64,000 nucleotides of DNA from Micromonospora avicenniae (GCF_900156065.1 NZ_FTNF01000028.1:1-64000); one strand, 5' to 3'; numbered from the stretch's first letter, positions 22,424 to 31,538 are shown. Notes: generated by a model from the letters alone, not told the origin. Numbers and translations are program-made.

Positions 22424-24547
22424 GTGACCGAACGCCAACTGCAACCCCTGCTGCACGAGTTGGTGGGCGTCGTCCTCGCCCCCACCAGCGCGCTGGGGGA
22501 CGCGGCCGGGCAGATCCGCCCGACCGGAGTCCAGGGCGTCTTCCACGCCGACGCCCGGGTGCTGTCCCGAGCCGAACTGCGGGTCGACGACCAGGAACCG
22601 GAGAGCCTGGCCCGGGCGGCGGTGGGCCCGCACGACGTACGCTTCGTCTCCCTGGCCCGGTGGCTCGGCGACCCCGGCGCGGACCCCACCGTCCGGGTCG
22701 AGCGGCTCCGCCAGGTCGCCTCCGGCGGGCTCAGCGAGGAGATCCGGATCGTCTCCACCGCCGCCGTGCCGGTACGCACCGTCGTGAGCGTCGACCTCGC
22801 CTGCGACCTGGCCCCCATCGAGGTGGTCAAGTCCGGCGGCGCCACCGAGGCGCTGGAGGTCAAGGCGGGCGAGCCCGGCACGTTGGTGTGGGCCGGGTCG
22901 GGCATCACGGTCACCGTGAGAGGCGAGGGCGCCACGGCCGAGACGACGGGTGAGCGGGCGGCCGCGCCCCGGCTCACCTGGCCGGTCGAGCTACCGCCCC
23001 GCGGCCGGGTGGTGCTGCGTTGGCAGCTGACCGTCGACGACCCGCGGGCGGTCGTGGTCTGCCCGCCGGGTGAGCCCGCCTGGTCCCGGCCGGGGCTGCG
23101 GGCCGACGACCGCCGGCTGGTCCGGCTCCTCGACCGCAGCCTCGACGACCTGCGAGGCCTGCGGCTGGTTGAGGCGGGCGCACCGGAGGACGTCTTCCTC
23201 GGCGCCGGAGTCCCCTGGTTCCTCACCCTCTTCGGGCGGGACAGCCTCTGGGCCGCCCGGATGATGCTGCCACTCGGCACCGACCTGGCCGGCGGCACGC
23301 TGCGGGTGCTCGCCCGGCGGCAGGGCACCCGGGTCGACCCGGCCACCGGCGAGGCACCCGGCAAGATCCTGCACGAGCTGCGCCGGCACGAGTTCGCCCC
23401 GGGCGACGGGCTGCGCCTCCCGCCCGCGTACTACGGCACCGTCGACGCCACCATGCTCTGGGTCAACCTGCTCCACGATGCCTGGTGCTGGGGGCTGCCC
23501 GCCGCGCAGATCGAGCCGCTGCTGCCGCACCTGGAGGCGGCGCTGCACTGGATCGGGGAGCACGCCGACGCCGACGGCGACGGCCTGGTCGAGTACATCG
23601 ACACCACCGGGCGCGGCCTCGCCAACCAGGGCTGGAAGGACTCCGGCGACGCGGTCCGGTTCCGCGACGGCGCCCTGGCCGCGCCGCCGATCGTGCTCGC
23701 CGAGGTCCAGGGGTACGCGCACGAGGCGGCGATCAACGGAGCCCGGCTGCTGGACGCGTTCGGCCGCCCCGGCGGGGACCGCTGGCGCGAGCACGCGGCC
23801 GGGTTGGCGCGCAGGTTCCGGGCGGCCTTCTGGGTCGACGGGCCGTACGGGCCTGCGCCGGCTCTCGCGCTGGATCGTGACAAGCGACCCGTCGACTCGC
23901 TGACCAGCAACATCGGCCACCTGCTCGGCACCGGCCTGCTCGACTCCGAGGAGGAGGCGCAGGTGGCCCGGCTGCTCGGCACCGACGCGCTGGCCGGGGC
24001 GTTCGGGCTGCGCACGATGTCCACCGACGACGCCGGGTTCAGCCCGCTGTCATACCACTGCGGTTCGGTCTGGGCGCACGACACGGCGATCGTGCTCGGC
24101 AACCTCGCCCGGGCCGGCTTCCGGGACACCGCCCTCACCCTCGCCGACGGCCTGCTCGGGGCGGCCGAGGCGTTCGACTACCGCCTGCCCGAGCTGTACG
24201 GCGGCGACGACCGCTCGCTGCTCGGCCGGCCTGTGCCTTACCCGGCGGCGTGCCGGCCGCAGGCGTGGGCCGCGGCCGGGGCGGTGCTGCTGCTCCAGGC
24301 CGCCACCGGGCTCTACCCCGACGTGCCCGGCGGCGCGGTCCGGCTCGCCCCGCTCGCCGGCGCACAGCTCGGCGCGGTCGCGGCGCAGCGCCTGACGGTC
24401 GCCGGCGCTTCGGTCGACGTGGCGGTGGACCGGGCCGGGCAGCCGACGATCAGCGGCCTCCCGGCCGGCCTGACCGTCACGGTCGACGTGGCGCCGACCG
24501 TCCCGGCCCAGCGCTCCGCCCCTGCCGACCGCCCCCTCCAGGCGTAG
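22424..24547 (+). CDS. Amylo-alpha-1,6-glucosidase / glycogen-debranching-type protein
   Basis: 707 residues from GTG 22424, which has ggag seven bases upstream; longer frames running back through the operators are not coding. The N-terminal ~240 residues are a beta-rich debranching-enzyme N-terminal domain (FHADARVLSRAELRVDD). The C-terminal (alpha/alpha)6 part carries FGRDSLWAARMMLP, GKILHELRRHEF, YYGTVDATMLWV and NQGWKDSGDAVRF; the acidic residues in GRDS, TVDAT and WKDSGD are likely active-site positions of the GH63/GH133-like fold. It lacks a signal peptide, so it is cytosolic and would act on imported or internal alpha-glucans. It is divergent from the LacI-importer operon and shares its operator region, which links it to use of the imported sugar. 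Confidence 0.88.
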   Translation: MTERQLQPLLHELVGVVLAPTSALGDAAGQIRPTGVQGVFHADARVLSRAELRVDDQEPESLARAAVGPHDVRFVSLARWLGDPGADPTVRVERLRQVASGGLSEEIRIVSTAAVPVRTVVSVDLACDLAPIEVVKSGGATEALEVKAGEPGTLVWAGSGITVTVRGEGATAETTGERAAAPRLTWPVELPPRGRVVLRWQLTVDDPRAVVVCPPGEPAWSRPGLRADDRRLVRLLDRSLDDLRGLRLVEAGAPEDVFLGAGVPWFLTLFGRDSLWAARMMLPLGTDLAGGTLRVLARRQGTRVDPATGEAPGKILHELRRHEFAPGDGLRLPPAYYGTVDATMLWVNLLHDAWCWGLPAAQIEPLLPHLEAALHWIGEHADADGDGLVEYIDTTGRGLANQGWKDSGDAVRFRDGALAAPPIVLAEVQGYAHEAAINGARLLDAFGRPGGDRWREHAAGLARRFRAAFWVDGPYGPAPALALDRDKRPVDSLTSNIGHLLGTGLLDSEEEAQVARLLGTDALAGAFGLRTMSTDDAGFSPLSYHCGSVWAHDTAIVLGNLARAGFRDTALTLADGLLGAAEAFDYRLPELYGGDDRSLLGRPVPYPAACRPQAWAAAGAVLLLQAATGLYPDVPGGAVRLAPLAGAQLGAVAAQRLTVAGASVDVAVDRAGQPTISGLPAGLTVTVDVAPTVPAQRSAPADRPLQA

Positions 24548-24575
24548 TCCTCCGGCCCACCCTCCCTTGGTTGAT

Positions 24576-24624
24576 CATGAAGTTGTTGCCGCCCGCCGCG
24601 GCGTGTCGCGGCAACAACTTCATG
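24576..24624. terminator. Long palindromic hairpin between convergent genes
   Basis: A 17-bp perfect inverted repeat (catgaagttgttgccgc / gcggcaacaacttcatg, 15-nt GC-rich loop) preceded by ttgatc. It lies between the plus-strand debranching-type gene and the minus-strand GNAT gene, whose TGA stop is formed inside the right arm. It is AT-richer than its surroundings. It can serve as a bidirectional terminator but resembles a dispersed palindromic repeat; see findings. Confidence 0.7.
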
Positions 24625-25105
24625 GTCGACGGGGTGAGGCGGTGAGCTCGGCGATCAGCTCGTCGTCCTCCACAGCGCCCGTGGGGTGGAAGCCGAGGGA
24701 CTTGTAGAGGGCGGCGGCAGCCTTGTTCTCCGGGTGGTACGACAACCGCACCGGCGGCTTCCCGTCCCGGGCGGCCAGCCACCCGGCTAGCGTCGCCACG
24801 GTGGCCCGCCCGATCCCCCGCCCCTGCTCGGTGGCATCAATGATCATGCCGCCGATCCAGTGCGAGCCGTCGTCGTCGACGCCCCACATGACGTGCCCGA
24901 CGACCGTCTCGTCCGCGTACACGGCGAGGGACCTCCACACGTCGCCCCGCATCGTCAGCAGCAGATACCGCGCGGCCAGCGCGGGCACCCAGTTCCGCTG
25001 GTCGTCGCGGGGCGCCACATCGGCCACCATCCGCCAGTTGTCGTCGTCCACCGGCCGCAGGGTGATGACGCGTCCGTCCCGATCCCGGTGCCCAGCATCG
25101 ATCAT
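24620..25105 (-). CDS. GNAT family N-acetyltransferase
   Basis: 161 residues. Complete GNAT core: GMIIDATEQGRGIGRATVATLAGWL is motif A, with the acetyl-CoA pyrophosphate loop QGRGIG. YHPENKAAAALYKSLGFHPTG is motif B. The N-terminal part (ITLRPVDDDNWRMVADVAP) resembles the spermidine/spermine acetyltransferase-like subgroup, but the acceptor cannot be assigned. ATG 25105 is used although no clear ribosome site precedes it. The stop codon falls in the right arm of the palindrome at 24576-24624, so the palindrome fixes the last codon. Confidence 0.85.
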   Translation of the reverse strand: MIDAGHRDRDGRVITLRPVDDDNWRMVADVAPRDDQRNWVPALAARYLLLTMRGDVWRSLAVYADETVVGHVMWGVDDDGSHWIGGMIIDATEQGRGIGRATVATLAGWLAARDGKPPVRLSYHPENKAAAALYKSLGFHPTGAVEDDELIAELTASPRRP

Positions 25106-25163
25106 CGGGGGAGCCTAGAGGCGGCCACGGTACGACGGCGAACGGTTTCCGCCGATGGACCGC

Positions 25164-25937
25164 TCAGTCGAGCAGCGGGTCCAGGCCCACGGTGAGACCG
25201 GGGCGGTTAGGCACCGCGCGCACGGCGAGCAGCACGCCCGGCATGAACGAAGCCCGGTCGTACGAGTCGTGCCGGATGGTCAGGGTCTCACCGGTGGTGC
25301 CGAACAGCACCTCCTGATGCGCGACGAGCCCGGTGGCGCGTACGGCGTGCACCCGTACGCCGTCGATCTCCGCACCCCGCGCACCCGGCACCTCGTCCTT
25401 CGTGGCGTCCGGCACCGGGCCGAGACCCGCCTCCGCGCGAGCCCGCGCGATCTGCCGGGCCGTGTGCGTCGCGGTGCCGCTCGGCGCGTCGAGTTTGCGG
25501 GGATGGTGCTGCTCGATGATCTCGACCGACTCGAAGTGCCGGGCGGCCCGCGCGGCGAACTGCATCATCAGCACCGCGCCGATGCCGAAGTTGGGGGCGA
25601 TCACGACGCCGACGCCGGGCCGGTCGGCCAACCAGCCGCGTACCCGCTCCAGCCGCTCCTCGGTGAAGCCGGTGGTGCCGACCACGGCGTTGATGCCCTG
25701 GTCGATGCACCACTGCAGGTTGTCCATGACGACGTCCGGGGTGGTGAAGTCCACGACCACCTGGGCGGCGGCGTCGGCGGCGGCCTGGAGGCCGTCGCCC
25801 TGGTCGATCGTCACCACCAGCTCCAGGTCGGCGGCGGCGTCGACCGCCTTGCACACCTCGACACCCATCCGGCCGTGCGCACCCAGGACGCCGACCCGCA
25901 GCGGCTCGGCCGGGTTTGTCTCCTGCTCTTCACTCAC
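25164..25937 (-). CDS. dapB: 4-hydroxy-tetrahydrodipicolinate reductase
   Basis: 257 residues from GTG 25937, since the ~20 residues upstream to 25997 are not family-like. It reduces the DapA product with NAD(P)H in diaminopimelate/lysine synthesis. The Rossmann motif GVLGAHGRMG is near residue 12. The catalytic block IIEQHHPRKLDAPSGTA holds the proton-donor His and the substrate-binding Lys. It is downstream of the M16 peptidase on the same strand with 80 bp between, a common actinobacterial arrangement. Its partner dapA is at 12511-13437, separated by the inserted accessory block. Confidence 0.94.
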   Translation of the reverse strand: MSEEQETNPAEPLRVGVLGAHGRMGVEVCKAVDAAADLELVVTIDQGDGLQAAADAAAQVVVDFTTPDVVMDNLQWCIDQGINAVVGTTGFTEERLERVRGWLADRPGVGVVIAPNFGIGAVLMMQFAARAARHFESVEIIEQHHPRKLDAPSGTATHTARQIARARAEAGLGPVPDATKDEVPGARGAEIDGVRVHAVRATGLVAHQEVLFGTTGETLTIRHDSYDRASFMPGVLLAVRAVPNRPGLTVGLDPLLD

Positions 25938-26017
25938 GGGGCACAACCTATCCCAATCGGGACGCGAGCGACCCCGGCGGGCGGTAGAAGCGGTCACCCC
26001 CGCACCGGTGCGTCGGG

Positions 26018-27409
26018 TCAGTTGGTCGCGAAGTCGCCGGCACCGAACGGGCCGACCACCGCCAGCGACATCGGCCGGGCGAGCAGGTCGGCGGCGAGCG
26101 CGTTGACGTCCTCGATGGTCACCGCGTCCACCCGGGCCAGCAGCTCGTTCACCGGCATCAGGTCGCCGTAGAGCAACTCCCCCTTGGCGAGCCGGCTCAT
26201 CCGCGAGCCGGTGTCCTCCAGGCCGAGCACGAACGAGCCCTTCGACATGCCCTTGCCCCTGGCGATCTCCGCCTCGGTCAGCCCGTCGGCGGCCACCCGG
26301 GCCAGCTCGGCGCGGGTCAGCTCCAGGACCTCGTCCACCTTGCCCGGGGCGCTGCCGGCGTAGACGGCGAACAGGCCACTGTCGGCGTACTGGCTCGCGT
26401 AGGAGTAGACCGAGTAGGCCAGGCCACGCTGTTCGCGGATCTCCTGGAACAGGCGGCTCGACATGCCGCCGCCGAGGACGTTGTTGAGCACGCCGAGGGC
26501 GAACCGTCGATCGTCGATCCGGTCGATGCCCGGGCAGCCGAGGATGACGTGCGCCTGCTCGGTGTCCTTCGTCTCCACGAGCGTGGCGGCGGGACGGGTG
26601 CGTACGGCCGGGGCCGCCGCACGGTGCGGCGCCGGCGCGGCCGGCTCGGTGTCCAGCGGCGTACCGTTCAGCGCCTGCCGGACCAGGTCGACCACCGCCG
26701 TGTGGTCCAGGTTGCCCGCGGCTGCGATGACGATCTGCGGGGCGATGTAGTGCCGGCGGTAGAAGCCCTGGATCTGCGGGCGCGTCATCGGGGTGACCGT
26801 CTCCTCCGTGCCGGAGATCAGCCGGCCCAGCGGGTGGTCGCCGTAGACGGCGCGGGCGAAGAGGTCGTGCACCTCGTCACCGGGCTCGTCGTCGTGCATG
26901 GCGATCTCCTCGAGGATCACGCCGCGCTCGGTCTCCACGTCGGCCGCGTCCAGCACGGAGTCGGCCACGAGGTCGCACATCACGTCGATCGCCAGCGGCA
27001 GGTCCTCGTCGAGTACCCGGGCGTAGTAGCAGGTGTACTCCTTGGTGGTGAAGGCGTTCGTCTCGCCGCCCACCGCCTCGATCGCCGAGGAGATCTCCAG
27101 CGCGCTGCGCTTACGGGTGCCCTTGAAGAGCAGGTGCTCCAGGAAGTGCGCGGCACCGGAGTCCGGGCCGGTCTCGTCCCGCGAGCCGACCGACACCCAG
27201 ATCCCGAACGACACGCTGCGCATCGCCGGAATCGCCTCGGTGAGCACGCGCAACCCGTTGGGGAGCACGGTGCGTCGCACCGTGCCGCCGAGCGGGTCCT
27301 CGCTGATGGTCCGGGTCACCGCCCGGCCGGCGACGCCGGAACGCGCTGTCCCGGCCGCCGCCACCTCCCGTCGACGCGCTGGGAACGGCGCACGCTGGGC
27401 CCGACTCAC
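26018..27409 (-). CDS. M16 family zinc metallopeptidase (processing-peptidase-like)
   Basis: 463 residues. The inverted zinc motif HxxEH is present as HFLEHLLFKGT, with the third metal ligand in the ERGVILEEIAMHDDE segment about 75 residues on. The two-lobed M16B architecture is complete, including the C-terminal lobe with GGGMSSRLFQEIREQRGLAYSVYS. The first ~35 residues are Arg/Ala-rich and poorly conserved, so a downstream start is possible. It sits between pnp and dapB, a highly conserved neighbourhood in actinobacteria. Its substrate is not known. It has no signal peptide, so it is likely cytosolic. Confidence 0.9.
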   Translation of the reverse strand: MSRAQRAPFPARRREVAAAGTARSGVAGRAVTRTISEDPLGGTVRRTVLPNGLRVLTEAIPAMRSVSFGIWVSVGSRDETGPDSGAAHFLEHLLFKGTRKRSALEISSAIEAVGGETNAFTTKEYTCYYARVLDEDLPLAIDVMCDLVADSVLDAADVETERGVILEEIAMHDDEPGDEVHDLFARAVYGDHPLGRLISGTEETVTPMTRPQIQGFYRRHYIAPQIVIAAAGNLDHTAVVDLVRQALNGTPLDTEPAAPAPHRAAAPAVRTRPAATLVETKDTEQAHVILGCPGIDRIDDRRFALGVLNNVLGGGMSSRLFQEIREQRGLAYSVYSYASQYADSGLFAVYAGSAPGKVDEVLELTRAELARVAADGLTEAEIARGKGMSKGSFVLGLEDTGSRMSRLAKGELLYGDLMPVNELLARVDAVTIEDVNALAADLLARPMSLAVVGPFGAGDFATN

Positions 27410-27454
27410 GGAAACCTGCTCTCACTTTGACGAGGGGTGGGTGGAACGAGAAAA

Positions 27455-27499
27455 GACCGGCCGGACGGTGCGCCCGGAGGGGGCACCGTCCGGCCGGTC
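27455..27499 (-). terminator. Rho-independent terminator of pnp
   Basis: A 17-bp perfect inverted repeat (gaccggccggacggtgc / gcaccgtccggccggtc, 11-nt loop) is followed on the minus strand by TTTTCTCGTTC. Stem plus T-run, placed six bases after the pnp stop, make this the clearest intrinsic terminator in the window. Confidence 0.9.
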
Positions 27500-27504
27500 G
27501 GTGA

Positions 27505-29862
27505 TCAGCTGTGCCGGGTCCGACGACGCGGGCGCGACTCGCCGCCGCCCTCGCCGCCTTCGCCACGCTCCGAGCCACGGCCACCGCGCTCGCGGTCGCC
27601 ACGCTCGCGCGGAGCCCGCTCGCCGCGCTCACGGCCAGCCGGACGCTCGCCCTCGGCGGCCTCCGGGGCGGCCGGCGCCTCGGCGCCCTCGGGGCGCACC
27701 TTGTCCAGGTAGATCTTGCCGCGCTGGTCGATGTCGGCGATCTCCACCTCGACGCGGTCACCCACGTTGAGGAAGTCCTCCACCTTCTCGACCCGCTTGC
27801 CGTCGCCCACCTTGGAGATGTGCAGCAGGCCGTCCCGGCCGGGCAGCAGCGAGATGAACGCGCCGAACGCGGCGGTCTTCACCACCGTGCCGAGGAACCG
27901 GTCGCCGACCTTCGGCAGGGTCGGGTTGGCGATCGCGTTGATCCGCTCGACCGCCGCCTGGGCGGACGGGCCGTTGGTCGCACCGACGTAGATCGTGCCG
28001 TCGTCCTCGATCGAGATCTCGGCGCCGGTCTCGTCCTGGATCGCGTTGATGGTCTGGCCCTTCGGCCCGATCACCATGCCGATCTTGTCGACCGGGATCT
28101 TGACGGTGGTGACCCGCGGCGCGTAGTCGCTCATCGTGGCCGGGCCCTCGATCGCCGCCTGCATCACGTCGAGGATCGTCTGCCGGGCCTCGTGGGCCTG
28201 CTGGAGCGCGCCGGCCAGCACGTCCGACGGGATGCCGTCGAGCTTGGTGTCGAGCTGGAGCGCGGTCACGAACTCCCGCGTGCCGGCGACCTTGAAGTCC
28301 ATGTCGCCGAAGGCGTCCTCGGCACCGAGGATGTCGGTCAGCGTCACGTACTGGGTCTTGCCGTCGACCTCGTCGGAGATGAGGCCCATGGCGATACCGG
28401 CCACCGGCGCCTTGAGCGGCACACCCGCGGAGAGCAGGCCCAGCGTCGAGGCGCAGACCGAACCCATCGAGGTGGAGCCGTTGGAGCCGAGCGCCTCGGA
28501 GACCTGCCGGATGGCGTACGGGAACTCCTCGCGCGAGGGCAGCACGGGGATCAGCGCCCGCTCGGCGAGCGCGCCGTGGCCGATCTCGCGCCGCTTCGGC
28601 GAGCCGACCCGGCCGGTCTCACCGGTCGAGTACGGCGGGAAGTTGTAGTTGTGCATGTAGCGCTTGGACTTCTCCGGGGAGAGCGTGTCCAGCGCCTGCT
28701 CCATGCGGAGCATGTTGAGCGTCGTGACACCCAGGATCTGGGTCTCGCCACGCTCGAAGAGCGCCGAGCCGTGCACCCGCGGCAGCACGCCGACCTCGGC
28801 GGTCAGCGGACGGATCTCGCGCGGGCCGCGGCCGTCGATGCGGACCTGCTCGCGCAGCACCCGGCTGCGGACCTCGGACTTGGTCAGCGACCGGAACGCG
28901 GCCGACAGCTCCTTCTCGCGGCCCTCGAAGCGGGGACCGAGCTCCTCGGCGACCCGGGACTTGATCCGGTCCAGGGCCTCCTCGCGGTCGGCCTTGCCGG
29001 CGATCTTCAGGGCCTCGGCCACGTCGGCGCGGGCCAGCTCGGCCACCGCGTCGTACGCGTCGTCGTTGTAGTCGAGGAAGACCGGGAACTCGGCGACCGG
29101 CTTGGCAGCCACCTCGGCGAGCTCGCTCTGCGCCCGGCACAGCTCCCGGATGGCCGGCTTGGCGGCCTCCAGACCGCTGGCCACGACCTCCTCGGTCGGA
29201 GCGGGCGCGCCGCCGGCGACCAGCGCCACGGTGTGCTCGGTGGCCTCGGCCTCGACCATCATGATCGCGACATCGCCGTCCGGCAGGGCGCGGCCGGCCA
29301 CGACCATGTCGAAGGTGGCCCGGGCCAGTTCCTCGTGGGTGGGGAAGGCGACCCACTGACCGTCGATGTGGGCCATCCGGGTCGCCCCGATCGGGCCGGA
29401 GAACGGCAGACCGGAGAGCTTGGTCGACATCGAGGCGGCGTTGATGGCCACGACGTCGTACGGGTGCTGCGGGTCGAGCGCGAGGACGGTCTCGACGACC
29501 TGGACCTCGTTACGCAGGCCCTTGACGAACGACGGGCGCAGCGGCCGGTCGATCAGCCGGCAGGTGAGGATGGCGTCCTCGCTCGGGCGACCCTCGCGAC
29601 GGAAGAACGAGCCGGGGATCCGGCCCGCGGCGTACATCCGCTCCTCCACGTCCACGGTCAGCGGGAAGAAGTCGAACGACTCCCGCGGCTGCTTGCTGGC
29701 GGTGGTGGCGGAGAGGACGACGGTCTCGCCCAACTGGGCGATGACCGAGCCGGCGGCCTGACGGGCGAGGCGGCCGGTCGAGAAGGTGATCTCACGGGTG
29801 CCGAAGGACCCGTTGTCGATCACGGCGGTGCGGGATTCGGTGCCGAGGTTGGTCTCGGTCAT
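27505..29862 (-). CDS. pnp: Polyribonucleotide nucleotidyltransferase (PNPase)
   Basis: 785 residues from ATG 29862 (aaggag lies 12 bases upstream); a longer frame to 29949 is not needed. The enzyme degrades RNA phosphorolytically 3'-5' and can add tails; in actinobacteria it may also act on (p)ppGpp (family knowledge). There are two RNase PH domains, with an all-helical domain between. The KH domain carries the GPKG loop (VIGPKGQTINAIQDETG), followed by an S1 domain (VGDRFLGTVVKTAAFGAFISLLPG). The C-terminal ~70 residues are an RGE/RER-rich basic disordered tail that may bind RNA or partner proteins. It is downstream of rpsO as usual and ends at a strong terminator. Confidence 0.96.
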   Translation of the reverse strand: MTETNLGTESRTAVIDNGSFGTREITFSTGRLARQAAGSVIAQLGETVVLSATTASKQPRESFDFFPLTVDVEERMYAAGRIPGSFFRREGRPSEDAILTCRLIDRPLRPSFVKGLRNEVQVVETVLALDPQHPYDVVAINAASMSTKLSGLPFSGPIGATRMAHIDGQWVAFPTHEELARATFDMVVAGRALPDGDVAIMMVEAEATEHTVALVAGGAPAPTEEVVASGLEAAKPAIRELCRAQSELAEVAAKPVAEFPVFLDYNDDAYDAVAELARADVAEALKIAGKADREEALDRIKSRVAEELGPRFEGREKELSAAFRSLTKSEVRSRVLREQVRIDGRGPREIRPLTAEVGVLPRVHGSALFERGETQILGVTTLNMLRMEQALDTLSPEKSKRYMHNYNFPPYSTGETGRVGSPKRREIGHGALAERALIPVLPSREEFPYAIRQVSEALGSNGSTSMGSVCASTLGLLSAGVPLKAPVAGIAMGLISDEVDGKTQYVTLTDILGAEDAFGDMDFKVAGTREFVTALQLDTKLDGIPSDVLAGALQQAHEARQTILDVMQAAIEGPATMSDYAPRVTTVKIPVDKIGMVIGPKGQTINAIQDETGAEISIEDDGTIYVGATNGPSAQAAVERINAIANPTLPKVGDRFLGTVVKTAAFGAFISLLPGRDGLLHISKVGDGKRVEKVEDFLNVGDRVEVEIADIDQRGKIYLDKVRPEGAEAPAAPEAAEGERPAGRERGERAPRERGDRERGGRGSERGEGGEGGGESRPRRRTRHS

Positions 29863-30055
29863 GGTGCGGTAGTGCTCCTTCGCATCGGAGGGCTCGCGAC
29901 GCGGGAAGCTGATCAGACGGCCGGTCTTCGATCGAAGCGCCCGGGCCACGGCTGAATGCCGGGTACCCCGGGGGCCACTACCGGAGACCGGTGCGCTGAC
30001 CGGCTCCCTACTCGGTTGGTCGCGCTGCCCTGTTTTCTTCCTGCGGTACCGGAGC
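29863..30055 (-). promoter_or_regulatory. pnp leader region with palindromes
   Basis: The 193 bp between rpsO terminator and pnp hold no gene. A perfect 12-bp palindrome cttcgatcgaag lies at 29926-29937, and further GC-rich complementary stretches (about 29960-30000) could fold into a leader hairpin. In other bacteria the pnp leader is cut by RNase III and PNPase for autoregulation. A similar role here is inference. Confidence 0.4.
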
Positions 30056-30083
30056 GGGGGAGTGGCCGGCCGGCCACTCCCCC
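30056..30083. terminator. Perfect palindrome after rpsO
   Basis: A 28-bp perfect palindrome (gggggagtggccgg joined to its complement, no loop bases) begins six bases after the rpsO stop on the minus strand. No T-run follows, as in many actinobacterial terminators. It probably separates or attenuates transcription between rpsO and pnp. Confidence 0.7.
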
Positions 30084-30089
30084 GTCACG

Positions 30090-30359
30090 TCACCGACGCA
30101 GACCGAGCCGCTCGATGAGCGACCGGTAGCGGTTGATGTCCTTCTTCTGGACGTAGTTGAGCAGCCGGCGGCGACGGCCGACCAGCAGCAGCAGCCCGCG
30201 GCGGCTGTGGTGGTCGTGCTTGTGCACCTTCAGGTGCTCGGTGAGCTCGGCGATCCGCTTGGTGAGGACCGCGACCTGCACCTCGGGCGAACCGGTGTCG
30301 CCCTCGGCGGTCGCGTACTCCGCACGGATCTTGGCCTTGGCTTCCTGGTCGAGCGCCAT
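30090..30359 (-). CDS. rpsO: 30S ribosomal protein S15
   Basis: 89 residues, the standard S15 length. S15 binds 16S rRNA at the three-way junction and is an early assembly protein. Family features are clear: EYATAEGDTGSPEVQVAVLT, the HKHDHHSRRGLLLLVGRRRRLLNYV core and the terminal YRSLIERLGLRR. ATG 30359 is preceded by agggaga. It lies between ribF and pnp, the canonical order. The 249 bp upstream (30360-30608) contain no gene and should carry its promoter. Confidence 0.97.
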   Translation of the reverse strand: MALDQEAKAKIRAEYATAEGDTGSPEVQVAVLTKRIAELTEHLKVHKHDHHSRRGLLLLVGRRRRLLNYVQKKDINRYRSLIERLGLRR

Positions 30360-30608
30360 GTTCTCCCTGTTTCGGTGGGTTGATCACTGATGTCCGTCGC
30401 CCCGGTCGATGGACCAGAGCCGGACCGGCACCTCGCACCCGCGGCGTCGAGCAGGCACGCGAGGCCCCCGTCGGTCGTCCGACGTCCCCGCCAGACTACC
30501 AGCCGTGGCCGCGTCCGCCCGGCAAGGGCGGTGGGGTGCCACGCGGGCGGCCGCGCCGGCACCGAAGGCGACCCGCCGACCGGGGGTGGGCCGACCGGAC
30601 CGAGGAAG

Positions 30609-31538
30609 TCAGCCGAGAGCCTTGCGGGTCCGCTCCACGTCCTGGTGCATCTGCGCGATCAGCGGCTCGATCGAGTCGTAGCGGACCTGGCCGCGCAGGT
30701 GCGCCACGAAGTCCAGCGCCAGCCGCTCGCCGTAGAGGTCGCCGGAGAAGTCCAGGGCGTACGCCTCCACCCGCCGCTCCCGTCCGGAGAAGGTGGGGTT
30801 GGTGCCGACCGACACCGCCGACATCAACGGCTCCCGCTGGCCCCGGCGGATCAGCCGGGCCGCGTACACGCCGTCGGCGGGGATCGCCGCGAACCGGTGG
30901 CAGAGCAGGTTGGCGGTGGGGAAGCCCAGCTCGCGCCCGCGCTGGTCGCCGCGGACCACCACGCCCTCCACCCGGTGCGGCCGGCCCAGCGCGGCCGCCG
31001 CCGCGCCGACGTCACCGGCGTCGACGCAGGAGCGGATGTACGTCGAGGAGAAGACCGTGCCGTCCGTGGACACCAGCGGCGCGCCCTCCACCGCGAAGCC
31101 GAAGGTCCGACCCAGCCGCTCCAGCAGCGCCACGTCACCGGCGGCCCGGTGCCCGAAGCGGAAGTTGTCGCCGACCACGACCCGCGCCGCGTGCAGGTGC
31201 TCGACCAGCACGTCGTGCACGAACGCCTCCGCGGAGAGCCGGGAGAACTCGGGCGTGAACGGCACCACGCAGAGCACGTCGACGCCGAGCGCCTCGATCA
31301 GCTCGGCCTTACGGGCCGGCTCGGTCAGCACCGCCGGGTGTGAGCCGGGCCGGACCACCTCGGCCGGGTGCGGGTCGAAGGTGACCACCACCGACTGCAG
31401 GCCCAGCTCCCGCGCCCGGGTGACGGTGTGACCGATGGTCGCCTGGTGCCCCCTGTGCACGCCGTCGAAGACGCCGATGGTGACGACCGACCGTCCCCAT
31501 CCACCGGGCGCCGCGTCGTACCCCCGCCACCGCTGCAT
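30609..31538 (-). CDS. ribF: Bifunctional riboflavin kinase / FAD synthetase
   Basis: 309 residues. The N-terminal nucleotidyltransferase domain (FMN to FAD) shows TIGVFDGVHRGHQATIG, the HxGH-like ATP-binding loop, and VGDNFRFGHRAAGD. The C-terminal riboflavin kinase domain contains GRELGFPTANL and the NPTFSGRERRVEAYALDF catalytic region. Start ATG 31538 has an excellent gggaggag four bases upstream. It follows truB by 82 bp in the same direction, as in most actinobacteria. Confidence 0.96.
   Translation of the reverse strand: MQRWRGYDAAPGGWGRSVVTIGVFDGVHRGHQATIGHTVTRARELGLQSVVVTFDPHPAEVVRPGSHPAVLTEPARKAELIEALGVDVLCVVPFTPEFSRLSAEAFVHDVLVEHLHAARVVVGDNFRFGHRAAGDVALLERLGRTFGFAVEGAPLVSTDGTVFSSTYIRSCVDAGDVGAAAAALGRPHRVEGVVVRGDQRGRELGFPTANLLCHRFAAIPADGVYAARLIRRGQREPLMSAVSVGTNPTFSGRERRVEAYALDFSGDLYGERLALDFVAHLRGQVRYDSIEPLIAQMHQDVERTRKALG

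Noticed and set aside
29926..29937. Palindrome cttcgatcgaag as a transcription factor site
   Set aside because: A single 12-bp palindrome with no second copy and no matching known regulator; kept only as a leader feature.
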